This document shows positions 18,249 through 28,832 of a DNA stretch of 64,000 nucleotides, in pieces; the first letter of the stretch is position 1; every line of letters starts with the position of its first letter. The position numbers and the translations under genes are program-made. The notes beneath the pieces are model-generated. The model searched no databases and was not told the origin of the DNA. It saw only the letters and a list, made by a program, of their open reading frames with translations. This DNA is from Cobetia crustatorum. Its GTDB lineage: Bacteria > Pseudomonadota > Gammaproteobacteria > Pseudomonadales > Halomonadaceae. Location: the NCBI RefSeq assembly GCF_000591415.1, contig NZ_JEMF01000016.1:62001-126000 (forward strand). The letters are read 5' to 3'.

Positions 18249-19421
18249 TCAGTCCAGCTCTTTCAATGAGAGCACTTGGTGGGCAAGCCGAATCATATCT
18301 GGATCACCGGTATGCTTGCTGGAGACATCGGAGAGCTTGATGACGGGCACCCAGTCTTGTCCTTCCGGGCGTGCTTCGGTCATCTTGATGACCATGTTCA
18401 TTGGCTGCGGTCCTACATCATTAGTGAAATTGGTGCCGATGCCAAAAGACATGCCGATGCGTCCGGCACAGTAGCGCACGATACGATCGACCTTGTCAGT
18501 ATCCAATCCATCGGAGAACACGATGGTCTTGGTTTTGGGGTCAATGCCTAGCGATTCATAGTGACGGATGGTGGCTTCAGCGAATTCAATCGGATCGGCA
18601 CTGTCATGGCGCACGCCGTCAAACAGTTTGGCAAACTTCTTGTCGAAGCTGCGGAAGAAGGCACGGCTGGTAAAGGTATCCGATAGGGCGATACCGAGAT
18701 CTCCCCGGTAGACCTTGACCCAATTTTCCAGCGCCAGAATATTGGCCATCTTGAAGCCGAAGCGCGCAGCATGGAACATGAACCACTCATGGGCATGGGT
18801 GCCAATCGGCTTGATTCCATGGCGCTGTGCCATGTGAACATTGCTGGTGCCGATAAAGCAGCCACGACCCTGCTCTTTGAGTGTGGCGACAACCTTGTCG
18901 TGCACATCGTAAGAGTGCCGACGACGCGTGCCGAATTCAGCGACGCGGATACCAAGTCGCTTGTAGTGCTCTATCTTGGCCTGCGTATTGTCGTGCAGCA
19001 CCTGGTCGTTATCACGTTGATCGCCACCCAATTGGTACCAGAGCTCACTGATCAGTGCCATCAGCGGAACTTCCCACAAGATAGTGCGATACCAGTAACC
19101 TTCTAGATGCACATCCAGCGCATCGCCGGTCTGGGTGATGGTTATTTCGGCGGGGTCAAAGCGGAAGCCGGCCAGGAAGTCGCGATAGGTGGGGTCGAGA
19201 AACGGGCAGTGGAGCTCGAGAAAGGCTTTCTCTTCCGCTGTCAGTGCAAGATGGACCATATTGTCCACTGCTACACGCAGTGCTTCGCCAAAACCTGGCG
19301 GAAAAGCGTGCTCGCCTCGATTGATAAAGGCGTAGCGGGTACGGGCATAGGGGAATAGCTTCACCACCGCATTTTGCATGGTGAACTTGTAAAAGTCGTT
19401 ATCGAGAATCGAGTGCAACAT
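18249..19421 (-). CDS. pncB: Nicotinate phosphoribosyltransferase
   Basis: Converts nicotinate and PRPP to nicotinate mononucleotide in NAD salvage. The start at 19421 (MLHSILDNDFYKFTMQNAVV) gives a 390-residue protein, normal for PncB; a longer frame to 19511 adds non-family residues. Recognisable are the N-terminal DNDFYKFTMQ, the RRHSYDVHDKVV segment with the phosphorylatable-type His, GTSNVHMAQRHGIKPIGTHAHEWFM and the late IVFSDGLDTDKV and GIGTNFTNDVG (phosphate-binding). It stands alone, convergent with the upstream hydrolase. Confidence 0.94.
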   Translation of the reverse strand: MLHSILDNDFYKFTMQNAVVKLFPYARTRYAFINRGEHAFPPGFGEALRVAVDNMVHLALTAEEKAFLELHCPFLDPTYRDFLAGFRFDPAEITITQTGDALDVHLEGYWYRTILWEVPLMALISELWYQLGGDQRDNDQVLHDNTQAKIEHYKRLGIRVAEFGTRRRHSYDVHDKVVATLKEQGRGCFIGTSNVHMAQRHGIKPIGTHAHEWFMFHAARFGFKMANILALENWVKVYRGDLGIALSDTFTSRAFFRSFDKKFAKLFDGVRHDSADPIEFAEATIRHYESLGIDPKTKTIVFSDGLDTDKVDRIVRYCAGRIGMSFGIGTNFTNDVGPQPMNMVIKMTEARPEGQDWVPVIKLSDVSSKHTGDPDMIRLAHQVLSLKELD

Positions 19422-19605
19422 CGAGGCTCGCTCAAGTGTAAGGCGGCTCGGATGAACCGGAATTGCTGACGGGACAGGTCTTGCTTCAAGGCAAGCATGT
19501 CCCGTTGGCACGGGAGATAGAGTCGAAAGCTAGGTGGGCTCGCTGACGAGCTGAGACGGTTGTTGAATCGCAGATATCTGGCAACCCGCGGTCAGCAAAT
19601 GACAC

Positions 19606-19956
19606 TCAGCTACTAAAGGCCATGATACCGAACATGGTCATCATCATCCCGCCGAATATCAGCAGGCCGGCCAGCGATAGAGCGATCAGCAGATAGCCAA
19701 GCACTAGCCCTGCGAGTGCCCAGCTGTCGCCTGCTTCGCCGGTCTTGCGAATCTGGCTGCGTGCGATATGGCCACAGACAACGGCTCCAAGTGCCGCAGG
19801 CGCCAGCAAACATCCCAGTACGCTCAATGCAAACGCGACCAGTGCCATGGCATTGGTCCGGGCATGGGTATCCTGGGCGGGTGGTGTGGGCGTATAGGGC
19901 TGTCTTGTGGCTTGATCAGCAGATGATTCTTCGGGGGGCGTCGATGTGTCTGTCAT
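19606..19956 (-). CDS. DUF4190-type small membrane protein
   Basis: Short membrane protein of about 116 residues (a start at 19980 would give 124). The N-terminal 35 residues are Pro/Thr/Ser-rich and hydrophilic; two hydrophobic helices follow (MALVAFALSVLGCLLAPAALG and WALAGLVLGYLLIALSLAGLL), separated by GHIARSQIRKTGEAG. That NALAxxSLVLGL...GHIAR.QI...GE.G...A pattern is the DUF4190 hallmark. Function unknown in the family. Single gene, divergent from the acyltransferase at 20045. Confidence 0.75.
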   Translation of the reverse strand: MTDTSTPPEESSADQATRQPYTPTPPAQDTHARTNAMALVAFALSVLGCLLAPAALGAVVCGHIARSQIRKTGEAGDSWALAGLVLGYLLIALSLAGLLIFGGMMMTMFGIMAFSS

Positions 19957-20044
19957 GGCGGTCTCGTTGTCCTGCATCATGTCGACACACTAGCATGTCC
20001 TGGGACGGGCGGCATGTCTGCCCCAGGGAGAACAAGAGGAGAGT

Positions 20045-21379
20045 GTGGTGACAGGGCAATGGCGAGCAGAGGATGGGGTGGATAAGCATGCGTCCCAGCG
20101 GGAAATGCCGGATAGTTTGATGGTATCTGATGACTCCACAGAGAAGACGGGTGGCTGGCGGCTAGAGATTCTGACTTCTATCAGCGATATCTCTGCTCGG
20201 GAGTGGAATAGCCTGGCCGGTGGCGATTACCCCTTTCTGCAACACGCGTATCTTGTGGCCCTTGAAGCCTGTGGCGCGGCTATCGCTGCTACAGGTTGGC
20301 ATCCGGCACATCTGTTGATACGCGATGAAAGCGGGCGCCTGATGGCTGGATTGCTACGCTATCTAAAGCTGCACTCACGCGGTGAATATGTCTTTGATCA
20401 ACAATGGGCTGAGGCGCTTGAGCGAGCTGGCGGACGCTACTATCCCAAGCAACTGACGGCTGTTCCCTTTACGCCGAGCGCTGGCCCGCGATTAGTGACG
20501 AGAGATGGTGCGCCGTCACGGCGTGCACTGTTGAAGTGGTTATGGCCGCACCTTGAGGCTGGTGCAGCGCCTTCGGTTGACGTTGGCGGTTCCTTGCGGC
20601 GCTTTGAGCACAGTGGCTTCCATCTGCTATTTGCCGAGCAGGAAGAGTGCAACGATTGGCAAGCAGCAGTACCGCATCTTATTCGGCGTCCAGGCATGCA
20701 GTATCACTGGCAGTCACGGGGCGAGCAGGACTTCAGTGCTTTCCTGGATGGCTTGCGTTCCCGGCGTCGCAAGGAAATTCGTCGTGAACGACGCAAGGTG
20801 GCCGATCAAGGCTTTTCAGTGGTGCGCCTTGAGGGTGAGCAGATAAGCGAAGCTGATCTCGAAGCCTTCTATCGCTGTTACTGCATGACATATATGGAGC
20901 GCGGGCAGCGTCCCTATCTGCCTATTGAATTTTTCCACCAACTCAGACGCAGCATGCCTGAGGCACTGTTGCTGATTCAGGCGCGTGATGAAACACGGAT
21001 ACCTGTCGCCGCAGCGCTGTGTCTGATCGGCAGTGATTGCTTGTATGGGCGTTGGTGGGGCAGTGAGGTTCAGGCTGACTGTCTGCATTTTGAAGTCTGT
21101 TACTACCAGGGGCTTGAGTTCTGTCTGGAGCGTGGGCTGACGCGCTTTGATCCTGGTACGCAGGGTGAGCACAAGATAAGTCGTGGCTTTTCAGCCTACG
21201 ATACCTGGTCATTGCACTGGCTGGCCCACCCGGGCCTACAAGAAGCAGTGACGGAAGCTGTCGAAGAGGAAGTGCGCTGGATAGCCAAGGCACGTCAGCA
21301 GGTGACCGATATGCTGCCTTACCGACAAGATGAGTTGCTAGTCGATAAGGGCAGTGTTGGTTCGATAAAACGAGCGTAG
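20045..21379 (+). CDS. FemAB-like GNAT-fold N-acyltransferase
   Basis: Belongs to the FemAB-like family (formerly DUF482) of predicted peptidoglycan-related N-acyltransferases. The 444-residue product contains WNSLAGGDYPFLQHAYLVALE near the N terminus, PFTPSAGPRL, the basic RSRRRKEIRRERRKV helix near residue 235 and FDPGTQGEHKISRGF near 375, all typical. It begins with GTG (20045 or the next GTG at 20048) behind a strong AGAGGAG; the first 35 residues are likely disordered. The real substrate of the family is not established. Confidence 0.8.
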   Translation: MVTGQWRAEDGVDKHASQREMPDSLMVSDDSTEKTGGWRLEILTSISDISAREWNSLAGGDYPFLQHAYLVALEACGAAIAATGWHPAHLLIRDESGRLMAGLLRYLKLHSRGEYVFDQQWAEALERAGGRYYPKQLTAVPFTPSAGPRLVTRDGAPSRRALLKWLWPHLEAGAAPSVDVGGSLRRFEHSGFHLLFAEQEECNDWQAAVPHLIRRPGMQYHWQSRGEQDFSAFLDGLRSRRRKEIRRERRKVADQGFSVVRLEGEQISEADLEAFYRCYCMTYMERGQRPYLPIEFFHQLRRSMPEALLLIQARDETRIPVAAALCLIGSDCLYGRWWGSEVQADCLHFEVCYYQGLEFCLERGLTRFDPGTQGEHKISRGFSAYDTWSLHWLAHPGLQEAVTEAVEEEVRWIAKARQQVTDMLPYRQDELLVDKGSVGSIKRA

Positions 21380-21547
21380 ATCAAGATTTTATCCCTTGAG
21401 TTTCCTTGCATCGAGGTGGCAGTACGCTGACATGACTCGATTCATCTAATGCCGAGTCGATATTGTCGGCCTGCTGCAAGGCAAGAAAGTTTGCTGATGG
21501 GGAGCTATACTGAGTTATATCTTAATATTCTAATTTCAGAGGCTCCC

Positions 21548-22795
21548 ATGCTGATCAAGGAATGTGATTCAAGGGAGTATGACGTCCTGGTACTTGAGGT
21601 GCTGGCTCAGGATGCTGCCCTTACTGTCAGTGAGCGCTGTCAGGTATTACAGACGCTACGCATGATGCGTGCTCGTCAGACTCGCCGCCGTACGCTTGCT
21701 ACGCAGCTGGATTCACTGCTTGGGGCGCGCGATGACTGGGTCGTATTACATGATTTGAGGCTTGGGCATGGCGATAATGTGATCGAGATCGATCACCTGC
21801 TCGTCAATTGCCTTATGCAGGCTTGGGTGCTGGATGCATCGTGCTTTGATCTTCAGCTTGCCATTACCTCATTTGGTGAGCTGCTGGCGCACACCGAAGG
21901 TAATGACGAGGTGAGTCAAGGTGAAGACGCTGCTAGTGACTCTCAGGAGCAACTTTTAACGCCTTCTCCACTGCTGGCAATTGCAGAGCAGCGTCGCGTC
22001 TTTCGGGATTGGATGGAAGCGTGCGGTCTGTTGCCGTTACGCATGGGAATGACGCTCCAACCTCAGCTGCTGTACCGGGTCGTGATCGCAGAAGAGGCTC
22101 AGGCAAGTCGTCCTCCAGAAGATATTGTTGATAGCCGTGCGCTGGTGTCGCTGTCGCGCCTCAGGCAGCAGTGTCTGCAGGTGAGTGGCCGGACGGCTCC
22201 TATCACACGTTTGCGTAGTTTTACGCATCGTATTGATAAGCGTCGTTTACGACGTCTGGGGCATGCGATTGCCGCCCAGCATGTCGCCTCAACGATTGAT
22301 TGGCCGGTGAGGCTTGGCTTGACGCCAGACCAGCAGCACTCCTCGATTGGCCCGCGCGCTAATGATGTGGCTTCTGAGTATCGTTGGACGCCTGCTGCTT
22401 TGAATGAGCCTTCCAGTGAACGTAGCGACTCGGTAGCGGCACAGCCTGCCGATCGAGACATCAAGCCCAGGCAAGAGTTTGCAGGTTCACCGGTATCTCC
22501 ACTCAAGCCTACTTCATCGATACCGAGAACAGCTGAACTGCACCCCCTTGGGGCTCGTGGGCTTCAAGCGGCGCGCTGTCGGCAGTCTTCTCATTCTGAT
22601 ATCGATGCCCTCGAGGGCGCTGATTCATATGCCAAGCATCTGCAACATTCGTCACAGGATGTTGAAGGACTGCCGCGCTGTGATGAGTGTCGTCGCTGGC
22701 TGTCCAATGACAGCATCGCGCTATGCCAGCAACCGGGTCAGAACGAGATGTTGGACGGACGATTACTATGTGAGCGTTGCCGCGAGCAGGTATGA
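21548..22795 (+). CDS. NERD-domain protein with C-terminal zinc-ribbon motif
   Basis: The 415-residue protein starts MLIKECDSREYD, the usual opening of nuclease-related-domain (NERD) proteins, and carries the NERD core DDWVVLHDLRLGHGDNVIEIDHLLVN (residues about 60-85). NERD is a distant restriction-endonuclease-like fold, but activity is unproven. The middle (260-380) is low-complexity and probably disordered. The end has two CxxC pairs (CDECRR and CERCREQ) with an additional Cys between, suggesting a zinc ribbon. An upstream ATG at 21497 is possible. The gene stands alone. Confidence 0.72.
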   Translation: MLIKECDSREYDVLVLEVLAQDAALTVSERCQVLQTLRMMRARQTRRRTLATQLDSLLGARDDWVVLHDLRLGHGDNVIEIDHLLVNCLMQAWVLDASCFDLQLAITSFGELLAHTEGNDEVSQGEDAASDSQEQLLTPSPLLAIAEQRRVFRDWMEACGLLPLRMGMTLQPQLLYRVVIAEEAQASRPPEDIVDSRALVSLSRLRQQCLQVSGRTAPITRLRSFTHRIDKRRLRRLGHAIAAQHVASTIDWPVRLGLTPDQQHSSIGPRANDVASEYRWTPAALNEPSSERSDSVAAQPADRDIKPRQEFAGSPVSPLKPTSSIPRTAELHPLGARGLQAARCRQSSHSDIDALEGADSYAKHLQHSSQDVEGLPRCDECRRWLSNDSIALCQQPGQNEMLDGRLLCERCREQV

Positions 22796-22901
22796 GGGAG
22801 GGCATTGATTCTTGGCAAGGATCAGATCAGGGGAAGACGAAACATCGCGGATACAGAAATACTGGCATCATAATGTTGCGGTGCAGCAAATAGTGGCTTA
22901 T

Positions 22902-22914
22902 GCTGCATTGCAGC
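22902..22914. promoter_or_regulatory. Candidate PhaR-like operator upstream of the phasin
   Basis: GCTGC-ATT-GCAGC is a perfect 13-bp palindrome about 157 bases before the phasin start, with a partial copy (GGTGCAGCA) 20 bases to its left. PhaR repressors of polyhydroxyalkanoate genes bind CTGC-N3/4-GCAG palindromes in Rhodobacter. The match in shape and the adjacent phasin support the idea; no phaR gene is in the window. Confidence 0.4.
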
Positions 22915-23070
22915 GAGGATGGAACCTGGTCGAGAGCACTATTTATCAGTGAAGGCTTGATAGTGATGGCTCGGTCGCAATAGCGCACAAGCTTGGTTCA
23001 ATCCTGATAGCCGAAGGAGCATAGCTCCGGATTCATTTCAGCGTGATGCCAAAACCCTGGAGGGTGCCAC

Positions 23071-23472
23071 ATGTTCAATGCCAATTTCGATAAGTCCACC
23101 AAGCAGTTCGATGATATGTTCATGTCCCCGCTGCGCGCTTTCAGTGCTCTAAGCATTGATTACAGCGAAAAGCTGATTGGCGCCCAGATGGAACTGACCA
23201 AGTCTTATGCTGATGCCTCCATGGCACAGGCGCGTGCCTTGCTTGAAGTCAAGGACAGCGAAGGCCTGCAAAACTTTGTCAAGGAACAGCAGGAAACCGT
23301 CAAGACGCTTGGTGAGCGCCTGCAGAACGACACTCAGAAAGTCGTCGAACTGAATCAGGATTTCGCCAAGAAGAGCCAAGAGCTGGCTGAAACCAATGCC
23401 AAGAAAGGGCAGGAAATGGCTGAAACCAATGCCAAGTCCGCTTCTGAGGCCATGCAGAAGTCCGCCAAGTAA
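23071..23472 (+). CDS. Phasin family protein
   Basis: Granule-surface protein of polyhydroxyalkanoate inclusions. The 133-residue product is almost entirely amphipathic helix, opening MFNANFDKSTKQFDDMFMSPLRAF, and rich in Ala, Gln, Lys and Glu as in the Phasin_2 family. The C-terminal part contains two near copies of a short unit (KKGQEMAETNAK and KSQELAETNAK). Strong ribosome site GGAGG. It has its own leader with a palindrome of PhaR type and its own terminator. It implies that the organism stores polyhydroxybutyrate. Confidence 0.88.
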   Translation: MFNANFDKSTKQFDDMFMSPLRAFSALSIDYSEKLIGAQMELTKSYADASMAQARALLEVKDSEGLQNFVKEQQETVKTLGERLQNDTQKVVELNQDFAKKSQELAETNAKKGQEMAETNAKSASEAMQKSAK

Positions 23473-23514
23473 GCGACATCTGCTCAACAGCTCTCGATTG
23501 AGGGAGCTGTATAA

Positions 23515-23546
23515 AACACCCATCCGGTCTTCCGGGTGGGTGTTTG
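23515..23546 (+). terminator. Intrinsic terminator of the phasin gene
   Basis: AACACCCATCCGG-TCTT-CCGGGTGGGTGTT stem followed by a T/G tail. A smaller hairpin ACAGCTC/GAGCTGT precedes it at 23487-23510. Confidence 0.8.
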
Positions 23547-23673
23547 TGTGTCTGGTATTTGAGTGACTACGCTATTGTCCAATAGACGTATCATCTCGTG
23601 ATCAGAATTTGATGAGAAGAGCTAACATTAAGCGTCTTCTTGATACTGAGAGTCTTGACACAGGGAGTGTGCA

Positions 23674-24180
23674 ATGGACCCTATCAGTGCTGTTTTTGCT
23701 GCGCTTATGGATACGGTGGCTGGGGTGAGCGGTCAATTGAGTGAAGGTGCTACTAGCCATATTTCGGATACCGCTGGACTCCAGCGTCAGCATATTGAAA
23801 TGCAGTATCAGGGGCAGAGTGTTGATTTTGATACTCTCCATTGGCGAGTGATCGATGACTCGGTATGTGCTGAAAAAATCCAGAACGCAACGCTGCATAC
23901 AAGATGCAGTCAGGCGGCCAGTAAGCTATTTTCAGCATCCTGTCAGGAAATGACGGCTAATCCACCTGCCTTGCCTTCACAACGCCACGCTAGCCTCACG
24001 CGTATGACCTGTAACGCAGCATTGGGTTATCGCCCCAGCGTGGGGAATATTCAATGGGCTGAGGTGTCGGGTGCTGATCAGTTGGCAGAGGCCGAATGTA
24101 ATGCAGCAACGGCAGCCTTGCTCGGGAATGGCACGTTGGATGCGCTTCAATATCAGCGTCGAGTGTGTGCCGGACGCTAG
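23674..24180 (+). CDS. Uncharacterised six-cysteine protein
   Basis: Not recognised. The 168-residue product opens with a mildly hydrophobic stretch (MDPISAVFAALMDTVAGVSG) that could be a weak membrane-targeting or amphipathic helix but is not a clear signal peptide. Six cysteines are spread through the C-terminal two thirds (SVCAEK, TRCSQ, ASCQE, MTCNA, AECNA, RVCAG), an even number that would suit disulfides if exported. Start has a good GGGAG site. It stands alone between the phasin and the parvulin. Real coding is supported by the ribosome site and continuous frame. Confidence 0.6.
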   Translation: MDPISAVFAALMDTVAGVSGQLSEGATSHISDTAGLQRQHIEMQYQGQSVDFDTLHWRVIDDSVCAEKIQNATLHTRCSQAASKLFSASCQEMTANPPALPSQRHASLTRMTCNAALGYRPSVGNIQWAEVSGADQLAEAECNAATAALLGNGTLDALQYQRRVCAGR

Positions 24181-24259
24181 CGGCGAGCGCCACCTTGCGC
24201 CACAATGGTAGGCCATGCCGCTTTGCGCGGTACCATTTGATCAGTGACAGGTGATAGTC

Positions 24260-24538
24260 ATGGCACAGGCCACAGCACGTCATATTCTCGTTTCCAGTGA
24301 AGAACAGTGTGCAGCTCTCAAGACCGAAATCGAGAACGGTCGCGATTTTGCTGATGCCGCTAGTGAGCATTCCTCTTGCCCGTCCGGCCGTAGCGGCGGC
24401 GATCTTGGAGCTTTCGGTCCGGGCATGATGGTCAAGGAATTTGATGAGGTGGTGTTCAGTGCCCCTATCAATACCGTGCAAGGCCCGGTGAAGACCCAGT
24501 TCGGTTACCACCTGCTGGAAGTGACCAGCCGCACTTGA
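24260..24538 (+). CDS. ppiC: Peptidyl-prolyl cis-trans isomerase, parvulin type
   Basis: Cytoplasmic single-domain parvulin that isomerises peptidyl-proline bonds. The start at 24260 (MAQATARHILVSSEEQC) follows an AGGTGA site and gives 92 residues, the same size as E. coli PpiC; an ATG 9 bases upstream is less likely. Motifs are ARHILV, FADAASEHSSCPSGRSGGDLGAFGPGMMVKEF (split across residues 33-64), FSAP and the final QFGYHLLEV. Single gene with its own terminator. Confidence 0.92.
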   Translation: MAQATARHILVSSEEQCAALKTEIENGRDFADAASEHSSCPSGRSGGDLGAFGPGMMVKEFDEVVFSAPINTVQGPVKTQFGYHLLEVTSRT

Positions 24539-24583
24539 TCCTTGGGTCGTTTGACCTTTGGTAACTGGTTGGCAAGACAGTAG

Positions 24584-24620
24584 CAAAACGCCCTCGGCCA
24601 TGATTGGTCGAGGCGTTTTG
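24584..24620. terminator. Intrinsic terminator between ppiC and thiC
   Basis: CAAAACGCC(C)TCG / CGA(G)GCGTTTTG arms with a 13-base loop lie between the two converging genes, with A/T runs inside both arms, so it can serve both. Confidence 0.75.
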
Positions 24621-24650
24621 CGTTATGAAAAGCGCTTTAGTCTCTGGTCA

Positions 24651-26654
<2,004 letters not shown>

Positions 26655-26778
26655 TCATGGGACGTCATCATGGGAAGACCGTGCGTAGGGAAGGGATGAC
26701 GACTGTTTAGCCCAGTACCTGTCATAAAGACTGTCATGAGATACGAGGCGACAGCGCCGCATGGAGCGGCATGCCATC

Positions 26779-26903
26779 AGCTTGATTCCTACGCCGGTCC
26801 TAACCGGTTCAGGTTCCACGGGACCCCTTGCTGACAACCCTCACCCGTCAGGGCAGTGAGGTGTTGCATGCAGGATCTCAGCCGGTTCCACCGGCACCCC
26901 GTC
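26779..26903 (-). ncRNA. TPP riboswitch (THI element) of thiC
   Basis: Read on the minus strand the region has the conserved TPP aptamer blocks: GGGGTGCC at the 5' side, GGCTGAGA, then ACCTGAACCGG, and finally CCGGCGTAGGAATCAAG. The variable P3 arm contains a long hairpin. It lies about 150 bases upstream of the thiC start. Binding of thiamine pyrophosphate is known to turn such leaders off. Confidence 0.95.
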
Positions 26904-26934
26904 AAGCGTCTTCAGATATTCAATGCCAAGAGAG

Positions 26935-26950
26935 CTTTCGCGCGCGAAAG
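26935..26950. repeat. 16-bp perfect palindrome upstream of thiC leader
   Basis: CTTTCGCGCGCGAAAG is a perfect palindrome located about 32 bases before the 5' edge of the thiC riboswitch and about 90 bases after the tenA stop. It may be an operator near the thiC promoter or a weak end for tenA transcription; no T run follows it. Confidence 0.45.
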
Positions 26951-27040
26951 ACACCTTGCCATTCAGGAACTGACACCCTGTTCATTGCTCTTCTCAACAT
27001 TCACGTCGTGTTCTTGGCATCTCTGGGAGCAAAGGATGCT

Positions 27041-27700
27041 TCAGTCTTGATCAAGTCCCATTTGCCAGAAATCGATTTCCAAACGTGTCGCATCGCGGAA
27101 GACATCGACCAACTCACCGAAGCGTCGCTCTGAAACTTCTGACAGGCGAGCGTCCAGCCATTCGCGTTCAGACTCCATGGCAGCCTTGAAGTCATCGCTT
27201 GAGTACATCGCGATCCAGTCTGCGTAAGGATTGTCTTCGATCAGCGTACTGTCTTGATCCAGCAACCACTCGGCAATTTCACCGTAGCCAATCAGGCAGG
27301 GAGCAAGAGCAACATGCAGATCAAGCAGATCACCGCGCTGACCACAGTCGAGAACGTAACGTGTATAGGCCAGTGTGGCACGGGATTCGGGAAGCTCACT
27401 CAGGTCATCCTCACTGATACCCCATTCGGCACAATAGCCAATATGCAGCGTAAGCTCAGTATTGAGAATGGTATCGAGGCTAGCGGTAGCCTGACGTAGT
27501 TCGGAAAGACTACGGCTCTTGTAGGCTGCCAAGGCCCAGGCGCGAGCAAAGTGGATCAGGAACAGATAGTCCTGCTGCAGATAGTGACGGAAGGCATCTA
27601 CTGGCAGGCGTCCTTTACCCAGTTGACGCACGAAATCGTGCTGCAAGTAGTCGTACCACTCATCAGCGCAGGCGTTGGTCAGGTCTTTGAAGCTAGGCAT
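27041..27700 (-). CDS. tenA: TenA aminopyrimidine aminohydrolase / thiaminase II
   Basis: Hydrolyses aminopyrimidine (or thiamine) to recycle hydroxymethylpyrimidine. The start at 27700 (MPSFKDLTNACADEW) has AGAGGG 9 bases upstream and gives 219 residues, typical for TenA; an upstream ATG at 27763 is unlikely. Signatures include LPVDAFRHYLQQDYLFL, the catalytic Cys in ALAPCLIGYGEIAEWL (about residue 135) and the YADWIAMYSSDDF helix. It has its own TPP riboswitch upstream, confirming a thiamine role, and is in the same orientation as thiC. Confidence 0.93.
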   Translation of the reverse strand: MPSFKDLTNACADEWYDYLQHDFVRQLGKGRLPVDAFRHYLQQDYLFLIHFARAWALAAYKSRSLSELRQATASLDTILNTELTLHIGYCAEWGISEDDLSELPESRATLAYTRYVLDCGQRGDLLDLHVALAPCLIGYGEIAEWLLDQDSTLIEDNPYADWIAMYSSDDFKAAMESEREWLDARLSEVSERRFGELVDVFRDATRLEIDFWQMGLDQD

Positions 27701-27840
27701 CGACGTGTCCCTCTGTGAGCATTCCGCTACCCCTTTGTGGGTGATTGCGGTGCATTCGCTCAAGCGGGCTGATACCGGAAGGAGGCGGGAAGGAAGCAGT
27801 TATCCAGTGGGTACTGGCAGACGGGCGGCGTTCCTTCTCG

Positions 27841-27963
27841 CTTGATTCCTACGCCGGTACTAGCCGGATCAGGTTCGGCGGGCTCGTCATTCATGCAAGG
27901 CCGAAAGTGCTATCGGTATTTGCATATGACATCTCAGCCGGTTTACCGGCACCCCGTCAAGCT
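27841..27963 (-). ncRNA. TPP riboswitch (THI element) of tenA
   Basis: On the minus strand: ACGGGGTGCCGG, GGCTGAGATG, then ACCTGATCCGG, CCGGCGTAGGAATCAAG, all THI-box blocks in order with a short variable arm between. It ends about 140 bases before the tenA start. This is a second, independent aptamer 940 bases from the thiC one. Confidence 0.94.
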
Positions 27964-28048
27964 ATGGCTCGAGTGTAACAGTCTGACGTCTTACGGGAAG
28001 GGGAAATGGCGATGATCTATATACGACTTTGGGAGGCTGCTGGCGGGC

Positions 28049-28789
28049 TTAACTTGTCAACGAAACAGGAGGGAGTTGCGCCATAAGTGCCGGGAGATCG
28101 TGTGTGAGTTGTTCAAGGTCTTCAGGTTCATCGACATCCCAACTGACCGGCAGGCAGTGGGTGGTTCGCTTGGCATGAGTGAGCTGAGTGAGCGTTTCAG
28201 CACATACATCCGCATGGCTCCAATGAGTCAATGCGAAAGCTTCGGGGCAGGGCTGATTCAATCCGATCAAGCCATAGCCGCCATCTTTTGACGGTTGCAA
28301 GACAGCATCATGTGATGCCAATCCGTGCGCCGCATCGCGGAGTCGCTGGCGGTCCAGTGCTGGCAGGTCCGACCCCATCAGCATGACTGGACCATGGGAT
28401 AGATAGCGGGCCATGGCTTGCTGCATGCGCTCGCCCAATGTCCCTGTGGGCTGGGCTTCAAGTTTGATGCGGGCCGCTTGAGGGTCATGCATCAATTCGT
28501 GTTCTAGCGTGTGATCCAGTTCAGCCATCAGTGGTGCGAGAGAAGTTTCCAGGCGCGCCGCCTGCGGAGGCGGAGTGAGCATCAGCACGATATTGCCCAG
28601 GTGTGCCGCTTGCGCTTCCTTGAGCATTCTCATCAGCATGCGTGAATAAAGCCGTGCTGCCCCCTGTGCTCCCAGTGCTGGAATCAGGCGGGTCTTGCAC
28701 TGACCGGGCACCGGCAGGCGTCCGAAGATGATCAGTGTCGGTTGCGCCAATGACGAGCATGCAGATTGGCAGGCTGTGGCGTGTGACAT
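28049..28789 (-). CDS. TIGR04282-type glycosyltransferase (DUF2064)
   Basis: Nucleotidyl/glycosyltransferase-fold protein of the DUF2064 family, often annotated as arsenosugar biosynthesis glycosyltransferase. The nucleotide-binding opening is LIIFGRLPVPGQCKTRLIP, and LMGSDLPALDRQRL carries the DxD-like SDLP motif. Start at 28789 (MSHATACQS) has GAAGAGG 10 bases upstream, giving 246 residues; a start at 28840 overlapping the upstream stop is also possible. It is paired with the TIGR04283 gene upstream, as in many bacteria. No radical-SAM or arsenic gene is adjacent, so an arsenic role is not supported here. Confidence 0.78.
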   Translation of the reverse strand: MSHATACQSACSSLAQPTLIIFGRLPVPGQCKTRLIPALGAQGAARLYSRMLMRMLKEAQAAHLGNIVLMLTPPPQAARLETSLAPLMAELDHTLEHELMHDPQAARIKLEAQPTGTLGERMQQAMARYLSHGPVMLMGSDLPALDRQRLRDAAHGLASHDAVLQPSKDGGYGLIGLNQPCPEAFALTHWSHADVCAETLTQLTHAKRTTHCLPVSWDVDEPEDLEQLTHDLPALMAQLPPVSLTS

Positions 28790-28832
28790 CGTTGATGCCT
28801 CTTCACTGGCAGGCAGCGACGACGGGATGAAC

